Made by a program: the position numbers and the translations under genes. Shown here piece by piece: positions 1-11,000 of a DNA stretch of 64,000 nucleotides. Each line of letters begins with the position of its first letter. The first letter of the stretch is position 1. Source of the stretch: Lunularia cruciata (Eukaryota > Streptophyta > Marchantiopsida > Lunulariales > Lunulariaceae); the NCBI GenBank assembly GCA_948567375.1, contig OX419761.1, forward strand, positions 49,142,243-49,206,242, in the 5' to 3' direction. The notes below the pieces were generated by a model. That model was not told where the DNA came from. It searched no databases and saw only the letters and a list, made by a program, of their open reading frames with translations.

Positions 1-90
1 AACACTTACATAATTTCGTGAGTTTTTATGCATACTAGGTTCTCGACCTGTAATAGGTAAGAAGTATTGTATATACATTATTATTGAGAG

Positions 91-3000
91 GTCAATCTGC
101 TCCTCAATTTGAACAGGACGAGAAGATCAGAAAAGTTCTCCACAAGATGAGTGTTGCCAAGGCAGATCTGTTCAAGGTTGGCAGCAATCCCTTCGATTTC
201 TTCCACTTCTAACTTTGTCACTCGCTTCTATTAGCTCGTAGAATGCTAAAGTAAAGCTTTTGGACAAGTTCTCGTTAGTAATTCTCAGCGGAGACGTTTG
301 TAATATTTTGAGAGTTGAACACTTTGAATAACAAAGGTTTAACAAAATCGAAGTGATCAGAAGAAGGAATTATTTTGTATTAGTAATTTATTGTATTCTG
401 TACTTAGTATTAACAATGAATTTAGTAATCTTAGTACTAATCATTTAGTATTAAAATGAAAATGTATTGTTTCACAGACCCAGATGAAAGAAACCGAGTT
501 CAAGGAGCAGCTCAAATTTCAGGTACTTCTGTTCTTAAGATCGAAGAAAGAACGTTCTGATATGAAAATATAAGAATGCTCACGGTACTCCAATATCAGC
601 ATTCTTAAATTTGGAGTCAAGCTCATGAACTCTTTTGCGAGTAAATTGGCAATTTCACAATTCATGTCGTTATATAGTTACTTTGCTCAAGAAATCGATT
701 TGCAAAATTAGGAAAATGCCTACCGAATAAAAACAGAGGAACTCCATGTAGCAACTAAGGAGGTCGAACAGCTGACAAAATTATGTGAGGAATTTCAAGA
801 AAAGCAAGTGAGTAATGTTCAATACATTGTTATTAATTCTGTAGCTCGTCCAACATTGTTATCATATTATATCATACCTTCTCCACAGAACAAAAAATTT
901 GACAGTAAAGAGAAAAGTGAAAATAAATTACATATGGTATGGGAACGTAAATTTTGTTTCGTAGTTCATCACATAGATAGAGCTAACCATATATGATAAA
1001 GGTTAAGCTTACATGATGTGTAACAAGCTATGATTTCAGGAAATTGTCGATCACTTATGGGTAGACAATGCTCGACTGGTGCAACTTCTGGCCGACGGTG
1101 ATGACTATCAAGATCTACTTCATGGTGAGGAAAATCAAAGCAGGAAAATGAACAAAGATTGAACAAAAGATTTTTGTAAGTTAAATGCTGAAGTTCATAG
1201 TCAAAGTGAGTACCTTCCCTAAATATTGAGTCATGGAGTCCGGCTGTACAGTATAGGAAGGAGAATGCCGTTTTTTACGTACGAGTCCGGTCCCGTGTAG
1301 TCGGTCCTCAACCGTCCGTGGCGCGACTTACCGTCACACGGTCCGGAATACTCTGCGCCTCGTCGCGAAGCGTAACTGATACTGGAGTCGGGCACCTCCA
1401 GTTCCTTCTTGGCAACACGGTCTCCGCCTTGATCGCAGACGCTGCCGGGATTGAATGACACAGTAGCACAGTAAGGGAATACGTTCCATTGACCGTCCCT
1501 GCTGGTCATCAGACACGCTCCACGGTATCACGTGTCCATATGCCACGTGGGAACCTACAATCGCCAAGCGACTGCCTTAGAACCAGGTGGCTTGCCACAT
1601 GGCAGTAGTGATGACCTGGTGTATAGCTAAAACTTCGCACTACTTTACTAGTAGTGACATTCTATAACACGAGGGGGGTTTCAGTTTTAGAATTTATGGG
1701 AGATAGACACATCTCGTAAGACTCCCGTGAACTTTTGGACGAGGTACCGTAAATCGAATTGTGAATATTTATAAACGGACCCATAACACTTTAAGGTTGA
1801 GATTTTTTTCCCTCATGTAAATTTCGGTCTAATATTTCGGGTGCAAGGTCTACGGGACACATCTTATCCCATAAACTTCTACAAGACAATGATAAAGATG
1901 ACTCATTGACTTTCATAGAGTTACGAGAAGACCCCACGTAACGATTTAAGGGATACCCCGTAGGGAGCCCGTGTATTTATATTATGGTCGCCGGAATCGG
2001 TAAACTTGAAACCCCCCGATGAATGCAGAGATGGAAGAAGGAAACGGGATGGTGTTTTCTCCAACGCAATTCAGAGCATCCAAATTTCAGGTCTCAACGT
2101 TCACCTCGTACACCTTCCGCTGATGCAGTTTTGAATGCTCGACTCTGCGAAAGCTAAAGCATCGAGGAGAGACACTCTCTTCTGTGTATCGAATTGCTCA
2201 GTTACTGCCAAGCCCCATCAGTTAGCTCCATTTTTATGCATATCGTTTTGTGAAGGCAAGGAGCTAGCTTTGTCAGTAATACTTAAAAGACTGGGTGGGA
2301 TAACACCGTCATGATATAAGTTTTGTGATTTATGGATGTTTGTTTTATCAGGTTTTGGCGCAACGATATGGTGCAATCGATACAGGAGCATTAGCAAACC
2401 TCAGAACTGAGTCTGACCACTGGTAAAAACCTCTTTTCTTTGGTTAGTTAAAGGTATGGGTCCATTGACAGTTTAACTATTTGAATGAGCTTTTTTTATT
2501 CGTTTGTTTAAGAGAGCCTTTGTGAGAAGTTTATGTATTAGCATACTAATGCATGTCTCTGTTTTTACAAGTGCATGTGACTATGTTATTGCAACAGGAT
2601 ACCGGCTGATCTCTATGATTTAGTGATGACTTTTCGACGAGAGCATTCGTGGGATATCTCGATTGAAGAACTGCATGAATTTTTGGTACCTATTTGCATA
2701 TTGTTCTCCAGGTTATGATATCATTCAAGTCATAAATTTTCTTTCAATCCAACGATATAAAAGTTATCTGCAATTACAGGACATCGACAAAGTATGTATT
2801 TGAAGGACATGTTGTTTGTGTCTTGAAACTGGAATATCCATCAACAATGTCGATACGAAACTCAAAATGATTTCTTTGATTCAATTTAAAACTTAGAATT
2901 TGATTCTATTTGCTTTCTTTGATTTTAATTCATAAATTATTATCGATTGTGACGTATCCACAGCGGTTGGTGAATACCTACTGGCATGAACGGGAGAAGA

Positions 3001-3790
3001 AGCATATGGTATGCTACTCTTTAAAGTGATCTTAGCAATAACGAAGTTTATGAGTCCTTGTTGAGGTCATGGTGTATGAAAAAATATTCTCGGATATAGC
3101 TGTTACGGTTTCCAATATCAATCGGCGCTGAAGTATTTTAGATTCCAGGTAGAATACCTTTAGACGTAGTATAATAGAAGCTGGACGTACATATCCGTGA
3201 GAAGATGTTAAAAGGGATCTTATGTACGAGAGGTATAGATGTAACATTGGACAGGAGAATATGAATCAGGTCCTCAAATTGAACGAAGATATCAAAATTG
3301 CTATTTACTTTATTGGAACTTGTCTCTTTTGAGTACGACTAAACTTTGCCCTTAGGTTTGGTATCTAAATATCAGAAATTTTGATCAGCATTTGAAGACA
3401 AACTATTAACAGGATTGACAATCAGGTACAAACAAAAAAAAAGTATCAAAGGCGACTTTCAAATATCAAGAGACAACGGCTACAACGCATCCCATACGAG
3501 CAGGTATTGAGTTTTTATGAAACATTTTTTGAAGAAATGTCTCCAAGGAGGAGCTATCCTAGTGGACCAAGATCAAGAAACTGTAGTAAACTTTAATGGT
3601 CCACCGGAAGTAAAATGGTTCTTCAAAATCTGCATTTAAAAATATAAACTATCTAACAATCTGTTCAAATAAATTTGATACAATTTGATGTTATTCCATA
3701 ACTATTTTGCAGGTTGTTCGGTCCTCACTCTCCAAACCCGTCAAGAGGGGGTTGCAAAACCACGCAGCTACGGTTGTCAACTCAGAATAA
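91..3790 (+). CDS. unrecognised charged, probably coiled-coil protein, 3' part of a multi-exon gene
   Basis: I do not recognise the family. Candidate exons with good GT-AG borders and open reading lie at 91-176, 478-522, 712-807, 1040-1124, 2352-2422, 2598-2685, 2780-2791, 2964-3008, 3426-3503 and 3713-3790 (TAA stop). Translations are rich in Lys, Glu and Gln and heptad-like (TEELHVATKEVEQLTKLCEE, 726-785), suggesting coiled coil. The middle part reads DNARLVQLLADGDDYQDLLH and then WIPADLYDLVMTFRREHSWD. Exons 2352-2422, 2598-2685, 2780-2791 and 2964-3008 join in phase, and 2780-2791 is a 12-base micro-exon coding DIDK. At least one exon between 1125 and 2351 is missing from my model, because the phases of 1040-1124 and 2352-2422 do not match; a stretch near 2021-2090 is a candidate. 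The 5' end lies outside the window. Individual exons are likely real; the overall model is incomplete. Confidence 0.5.
1231..1640. other. CpG-rich island inside an intron, identity unknown
   Basis: This stretch is visibly richer in G+C and in CpG than the AT-rich intron on either side, with many CG dinucleotides between about 1255 and 1450. On the minus strand it carries overlapping open frames of 77-92 residues (1231-1509 and 1334-1567), which CpG-rich DNA can give by chance. No family is recognisable in either. It may be an inserted fragment, an internal promoter or CpG island, or an unrecognised gene piece. Confidence 0.35.
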
Positions 3791-3804
3791 GTTGGTGTTG
3801 GAAT

Positions 3805-4060
3805 GCTCCCACGAACAAGAGCATCTCAATGACTGAAGAGGATTCGCACAGAATAAGGCAATGTAAGAGTGTCCTCACGAACAAGAACATATCTATGGCA
3901 GAAGAGGATTTGCACACTATAAGGTGGTGTTAGAGCGCTCACACGAACAAGAGCATCGCTATGATAGAAGAGGATTTGCACACTATAAGTTTAGTGTTAG
4001 AGTGCGCTCATGAACAAGAGCATCTGTCTCTATCTCTATGACAGAACAAGGTTTGCACGG
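3805..4060 (+). repeat. tandem repeat, about 66 bp, nearly four copies
   Basis: Units begin with a near-identical ACGAACAAGAGCAT core at 3811, 3878, 3943 and 4010 (the last two start ACGAACAAGAGC and ATGAACAAGAGC), giving periods of 67, 65 and 67 bases. Each unit continues into a GAAGAGGATTTGCACA-like stretch, except the last, which is degenerate. The array lies just downstream of the candidate stop codon of the coiled-coil gene, so it is probably in its 3' untranslated or flanking DNA. Confidence 0.75.
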
Positions 4061-5390
4061 CAGAAAACTGCCTAAAGGAAGAAATCAAAGGTCAGATTGA
4101 AGGAAAACGTGTGAACAGGTCTACATTTATCCAGAGTTGTAAAGCACCTTATGTCACCTCTGGCCTCAGAACTCTTAGATGATTTAATGGGTCTATGAGC
4201 CTGTGGCTACGTATCTTCTACTAGCTTTCTTAATATGAAGAGATTGTCTATGGAAGTCGAAGCTGAGGATATTTTGACAGATTTTAAAAGAACTATAAAC
4301 AATTTTTGAATTATCAGGGATATTTGGTGAAAAAGAATTTTCAAATTTAGAAAAGACTTGTCTATCTGACATTATTCACCATGACCAAATTGTCAAACAA
4401 GAGAAAACATTCATATTGTGTCAAAGATACTAAGAAAGATAAATACTACATCATTAAAATTTAATAAATGAACAGACCAGACGGAGAAAAGCTCTTTGTT
4501 ATGCAAAAGAGTTATTACCTCTAATCCCGTTAGATGTGGAGCAGATAAAAGCATTTAAAATAGAGTTAGCAAATATTGGATCAAATGATTAGAGCTTATT
4601 TCTCTAGTAAATGTTTACGATAGACTCTATTCTCACTGATTTCTCTATCACACACCTTCCTATTAGCTCCATTGATCCACCATCAATACAAGATGATATT
4701 CTTCCAGCAATGCCCTTGGCGCACATGTACATATTGTGTCATCAACCACCCATACAATCTTGTCATGATTGTTTGTGGGTAAGAATTACTTAAGCATAAC
4801 ATAGAGAGATCTAGATAATTATAAATGAGAGTGGGACCACTTCTCTTCCTACTCCTAGACTTTCATTTCATTGTGTACTTAATTCTCTATTCATGCAACA
4901 TTTGACTCATACTCATGGCTATATTTTCTTCATGTGTTCTACTTGGTCACCTTTCTCTTATATTTTATTTAGGAATTTCTACCCAATTTCCTGGATATAT
5001 ATACTAAGATATGTATGCCTTATACTTCACCTGATTTGCTCCATGTTCTACTTATTACAATGAGCTATCTTGGTAGATGATTAAAGAGAGATTTCTCTAA
5101 TTGGACCTTACTAGCACTCTTCTTACAATGGACTTTGTTCCTTCCAACCCATGGGGTATATTAGAACACTTAGAGACTACCTTTAAGATTCATTGATTTT
5201 TGCAAGTGTATTGGTCAACCCTATAGGATGAGTGTACCATATAGATCCAAGCAAGAGCCAAGAAGATCACAAAGTCCACACAATCTCATGCTCTACCTCT
5301 AGAGCATTGTTGTATTGTCATTTCTTGATGTTATATCAAGTAGGTAAGTATAGACATAAAATCCAAGCATATCATTCTCTAGACTAACCA
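4061..5390. other. AT-rich intergenic DNA, no gene seen
   Basis: No open frame with protein-like composition or recognisable splice-linked exon was found. The sequence from about 4600 onward has the low-complexity look of decayed transposon DNA, but no domain is readable. Confidence 0.4.
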
Positions 5391-5744
5391 TATAAAAGTC
5401 CAAGACCAAGGAGAGAAATATGAGAATGGAAGCTCACATTGGGACACTTGAATGAGTGAAAACTTTGAGTGCCTAGCATGAGCTTTGGCTTTGGTATTTA
5501 TAGGTAGCATATAAGGCCCTTGAGAAGTTTCCTTGAGCCGCTTTCTTAGAGTGCAAGCCAAGTTAACCAGGAAGCTTCTCAAGAAGCTTCCTTCTAGAAG
5601 CTATTTGCTTGGGGTGCAAGTTACGCTAGTCTGAAAGCTTCCCAAGAAACTTCCTAGATGCTTTTGGAATGTTTTGGGCTAATTTGGCTTATTCTCTACT
5701 TTTTTAGCTTTACTAACTACGTCGCTAAACTCCATGTTGTTACA
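5391..5744 (-). repeat. solo LTR of the Ty3/Gypsy family found at 43-64 kb (diverged)
   Basis: Read on the minus strand, it starts TGTAACAACATGGAGTTTAG and ends near a degenerate CTTTTA sequence, collinear with the 423-bp LTR at 47361-47783. It keeps the AAGCTTCTTGAGAAGCTTCC-like palindromes and the TATAAATA box (around 5500). It is about 70 bases shorter than the intact LTR. No gag, pol or primer site adjoins either end, so it is a solo LTR, presumably left by LTR-LTR recombination. Confidence 0.85.
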
Positions 5745-7437
5745 AACTACATCTCCATTGATACTTTATTTGCCTTATAGAGTCTATGTTTGCTTATCAC
5801 CTTCCTTCTTTCCTCCACGACTATTACCTAGATGAAGAGCTATAGCTTATGGAGTCCTTTTTTTATTCATGCTTTACTCCATCCCCAATGTTTCTTAACT
5901 TGTGAGCCATTGGGATTCAATTCAAGAATCTATATGATTGTCTCAACAAATATGCAAGATTCTAATCTCTCTCTTCTCCTGACTTGTTGTCATCATATTG
6001 CCTTTAGTCTAGTGTCCTTTGAGTTGCTTGTTTGTTTGGCATATCTTATCTCCTTAACTCTTTCAACATTTAGTGTGTCCCATTTCTATTTGAGATGTTT
6101 CCTATGTTTAGTGTCATGTATTATTTATTTATAAATCCAGCACCACTCTTCATTTTTTTTGTCTCCATATTAGTTTTCCATAACTAAATTGAAATGATAC
6201 AAGATGGCATTACTTGGATTTGAGCTTCCTTGGACATCCATCTTGATTGGGTGGTTCTCCAAGTTGACATTATCAAATGCTTTTATCATAATTTCTTGTC
6301 CGACTTTATTTCATACTATTTGCTCAACAACTCAACAAGGGATTAGACCTCTTCCATGATCTCATGTGTATGTATTTTATATGTCATAGAGACACTTTTG
6401 TTATATATTTACCATCTTTACGTTACTAATTAGCTAAAATATTTCTATTCCAATCAACTCAGGTTTCTCATCATATTTTGTTAGGAAAGGTCTCAAATGA
6501 AAATCTCAAGCTCTAGATGTGCAAACTGATCTTATTTTTGTGATTCTGGTATAATACGTCTTACTTACCCTAACCCCTGCAAACCCAAACCCTAAATCTA
6601 TCTGTTTGTTTCCAATATCCTAAACTGGCACATTCTGGCTTCTTGGCTGATTCATTCAAGCTAGGTGGCAAAGCCCTACGCTTCAGCTAGTATTACCATA
6701 AGGGAGTTTATACAATTGGCATGTGTGAAGGGTACACACTAAAGAGATCTCCTAGGAAGGATGGTAAATAATTCACCTCACAACTTTCCATCATGTATCA
6801 TCACTTTCAAATGATACCTATATATTAGACTCTTTGGAGACATAGTTAAATTTTATCTATTTTTATATTCTACTTAGAGATCTTACGAGTCTAGACTAGT
6901 AAATATAAAGTTTGGAGTCCATGAGTGTTTCTCCCTCACTAGACTCCCTCACTAGTGTTTCTCCCTCACTAGACTTCACACAAAGATTCTAATTTCCAAT
7001 GAGAGGTTTAACGGTGTTGAACTCTCCCCTAAGAGAATATTATTTTTATTTGTTTATCCCATACACTATAATTCGATTCAGTGCACAGTGCATGCTCGTT
7101 ACTTCCTCGGATAGAGGATAGAGAAAACACTTAGTCTATTCCATTTTAATTAAATCTACTGAGATTGAAAACATTAAATTACCGATTCGTTTCTTCTAAC
7201 CGATTCTATTGAACCCTATAGAATTTCATTTAATAGAAAGGTTTGTTTGAGCTGTTGAACTTCTGGTTCAAGACAATGTTAGAATTTAACCGAAGCTTGT
7301 AGAGAATCGCTAAGGAGACAAAGTTTGAATAAAGTAATCAATGTTGGGATCAACTTTCCAACTTCATGAAATATGTTTGAGCCGTTTGTAGCTTCTGAAC
7401 CATATAAAAAGCCACAAGAAAAGAAAAAGAAGAAGAG

Positions 7438-7441
<4 letters not shown>
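5745..7441. other. AT-rich intergenic DNA
   Basis: No supported gene. The 100-residue open frame at 5832-6134 has no recognisable family and a low-complexity hydrophobic composition. A short direct repeat lies at 6924-6975. Confidence 0.4.
6924..6975 (+). repeat. 22-bp direct repeat, period 30
   Basis: AGTGTTTCTCCCTCACTAGA(CT) occurs at 6924-6945 and again at 6954-6975, separated by a partial third copy of the CCCTCACTAG core. Confidence 0.8.

Positions 7442-7511
<70 letters not shown>
7442..7511. repeat. (AT)n microsatellite, about 70 bp
   Basis: Uninterrupted alternating A and T for about 35 dinucleotides, preceded by a purine-rich (GAA/AAG) stretch. The Tyr-Ile repeat frames on both strands here are artefacts of this repeat. 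Its length makes it likely to vary between individuals. Confidence 0.97.
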
Positions 7512-7514
<3 letters not shown>

Positions 7515-8087
7515 GTATGTTCATTTTTTGTTTGTGGAAGAAAGAAACACCGTAAAAGTTCCAAAGCTCAATACGTGCTGAAGGTTATTGTATAAATTGA
7601 TGCAGAAGTGGGCTTTTCAGGTCAAAGACTCGAGGAACAAAAGTCAAGGACTCTAAAAGTTCATACTTACTCTGTACAGTATCTTTGAATTTGTTTCAGC
7701 TACCCTAGAACAGAGACATCGGAGATATCAGTAAAACCCTTCAATCTTGCTCTTCCGCGTGAAGGATTGCAATCCTCTGCTGCTGTGCAATTTCAGTAGT
7801 AGTTGGAGGAGACAGACATGTACGCTGAGGTACCTCGTGGAGTGTAGAGTTGTTAACGACAGATCTGGGTTACAGTAACGCAATTTGGAGATTGGTCGAA
7901 ACATCCGGAATCTGGTGATTTTCAGCGAGAGGGATCCGATCAGAAGAAGCGAAACATTAAGGTGAAGAACTGAGAGAACGAGAGATAGGCGAAGATTATC
8001 TCGTAATGGGAAGCAGAGGTGGGTCAAATAACAAATCTGGAAAATGAAGTGATTGAGAGCACGGAAGAGGAGGAGAAGGCAGAGGTA
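7512..8087 (+). promoter_or_regulatory. upstream and 5' leader region of the UGGT gene
   Basis: This lies between the microsatellite and the UGGT start codon. No clear TATA box close to the start was identified. An in-frame ATG at 8019 could extend the protein by 23 acidic residues, but the start at 8088 or the ATG at 8130 places the hydrophobic signal peptide nearer the N-terminus. The region contains no other gene. Confidence 0.4.
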
Positions 8088-11000
8088 ATGGTTCGCCTTT
8101 CAGGTCATGATAGCCTGAGAGGCTGGAGGATGAGTTTCGCAGGATTAATCCTGGCGGTGCTGGTGCTGGGCATGGGTGCTGAAGGAAGCACTCATCAGTC
8201 TAAGAGCATAAATGTAGCAGTACGTGCCAAGTGGACTGGCACTCCCCTTTTACTGGAGGCGAGGTATGCACTTTACTCGGCAAATAAAATCTCCTTGGTA
8301 GTTCTCAGGGGATCGAAGGAATGCTGATTCAACTGAATGTTTAAATACAGTTAATTGGACAAAACAGGAAGAACTGACGATAATGCTAGGTGCTTAAGTA
8401 CTTCCAACTGGTCAACTTAATTCTGTCGATCGGCCATTCTCTCAAAATTTCAAGTGAGGGGGTTCCAGTTTGAAAGATGTGCTTGAAAGAGGATGCTTTA
8501 TTCTGCTCCAATTAGTGAGATCCTCGGAGCAAGAGGTTTACCTCCCATGAGTTGGCTCACCCAGAGCGATTACTCAGAGATTTTAAACATTCGATACTCT
8601 TCACTGCGTTGGATTAGAGGCTAATGGCAAATTCGGGTTAGTCTTTCTCGGGCGTTCCAGGGGTGTAGAGAACCTTCTTTTATTATAATCTTCCAGGGTA
8701 ATTTCTAACATTTTTATGTCCAAAATCAATGCTTTTAGTGAGCTGGTGGCCAAAGAAGGAGATCAACTTTTCTGGAAATTCGTTGAAGAGTGGCTGAAGG
8801 ATCCAGCTGAGCTTTCTGATGAGGGATGCATGCGGCGTATTTTGAAGCAAGGGACTGAGCTCGTGGGAGATTCACTTGGACCTCTTTTCCACTTCTCTTT
8901 GTTACTACGTACTGCTTCACCGAAAATTGTTCTGTTTCGTCAGCTTGCCCAGCAGTCATTATCGGTGTACGACTCAAAAATCGCCGATATCAAGACTGAT
9001 GGTCCCAGCAAAGTAGATCAATGGTCCGTGAGCGAGAATCCAGTCGCACCTGAGGGTAAATGCTGTTGGGTCGACGTAGGCGATGACATTCTTCTGGAGA
9101 GATCTGGACTGGAGGAGTGGTTAAAGTTCACGAATGAAAGGTAAAGTATCGGTACATATCGCTTATGTCTTGGAGTTTGGAGATTATGCTCCTGCTGCAA
9201 GTTTTTATTGCTGCTAAGTTAAGGTATGTGCATGAGCCATACTGGGATTTACATTCACGATGGTTCTCAAGCACAAGACGTTAAGATGGTACACACATAC
9301 TGCTTGTCCAAACCTTAACAGAGTTTAAAATCTCTGATAGAAGTCACCTGAAAAGAGAGTGTGATCTATAATTGTTTGGTGCTCCAAATTTCGCTATGAT
9401 CATGGTCCCAGGGGGACAATATTCTTATGGGCCTTCAAAATATCCTAATTTGCAGGTCTCATGCCTTGGAAGATGAAGCTGAAGTGTACGAGTTTGATCA
9501 CATCTATCCAGGGTCTGAAGGTGGGGCATTTGTGGCTATTCTCTACGGTGCTCTTGGAACTCCTTGTTTTAGGAGCTTTCACTCTCTGCTTAGCGAGGCC
9601 TCCAAACTGGTAAGCAGAGGTGTCTGGTTTTCATGTGGTTGAATTTTCACTGAATTGAGGTAATGGACTGTTTGGTTTGAACATCAGTGACTGCTCAGGA
9701 TCAAGAGGAACTTACTTATTTTTAACCAAAAATCGCTGGATCCGCTGGTTTCACATGTTTGTTAGGGCAAGGTGAAGTACGTTTATCGACCTGTACTTCC
9801 ATCCAAATGTGTATCTCGTATGGAAAGCTGCGCACAAGTTGGAGCTGACGGAGTAGTATACCTCGGTGGTTATGGAGTGGAGCTAGCGCTAAAAAATATG
9901 GAGTACAAAGCAATTGACGACAGTGAGGTTAAGAAAGGTGAACTGGAACAACTGATCTTTTTCATGTGTCATCTTCAGTAAAGGAAGAAACAAGTCCAGA
10001 GTTTGCTGTGTTGGTGCGACGTATTGACCGTGCTATACCAATGTTTTCATGACCTTTTGAGGTAACACACTTTGGGCTGGTTTGCGATGGCTAAATGAAG
10101 GTGATGGTTCTGAAGATGGCCAAGCAGAGGATCTTAGTCAGGACGTGAAAGGATTCATTTTCTCTAAACTTCTGGTATGGCTTGGTTCAGTTTCCATTTG
10201 ATTTCTGCATTGAAAGTACCTTGATACCGTAAGTTTGTTTCATATCGCTGGAGATGTTAATATGGGCTCCATCGTCCCTTGCCTGAAATTCTAAATGAAC
10301 ATTTTCTACCAGGAACGCAAACCAGAGCTGACAGGAGAACTCATGACTTTCCGAGACCATCTACTGTCGTCAGGCATTGATGATAAAATCAACGTCTGGG
10401 AATTAAAAGGTCATTCACTCCTCCTTCCTCTCACCATTGTCCTATGATCGTTTCCTGCGGCGATTCTGTACGTTGATGTGACATAATGCCGTGAAAGTTG
10501 AAATAATTTACATTTGGTACCGTTCTCTACCTACAATCAATGTGCGAATTAGAATCAGATCCGCGCAAAGGAGTATGGCAAATGTAGATTGTGAGTTCAG
10601 ATTGCAGCAACCCATGTATTAGACTCGACTGACAGTTTAAATCCTGAACTGTGATTGTATCTGGGCGAAGTTTTTGTCTGGAAATATTCGAACGTGGTTT
10701 AAGTTTATGCGTCGTGTCCTTGGGGGAAGCTTTGAAAAACTTGTCTATTTAGGGGATATCTCTGTAGTTCTTTCCATTTTATGTGCAGATCAGGAACGAG
10801 CATGGCCTGATCAGAAATTTATAGCCATCTTGTAAACGTGCCGGCTCATATGGGAAAGAAGAAAAGATTAGTCATTGTCAAAATCTTGTGTTCTTATGCT
10901 GGTGTCGTTCGTTGTCGGGTTGTTTAGATCTGGGATATCAAACTGTTCAACGTATCATTCACGCTTCAGAACCGTTACGGTTAATGCAAGAAATCAATCA

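Noticed and set aside
7279-7555. Open frames on both strands with long Tyr-Ile repeats
   Set aside because: They are translations of the (AT)n microsatellite at 7442-7511 and not proteins.
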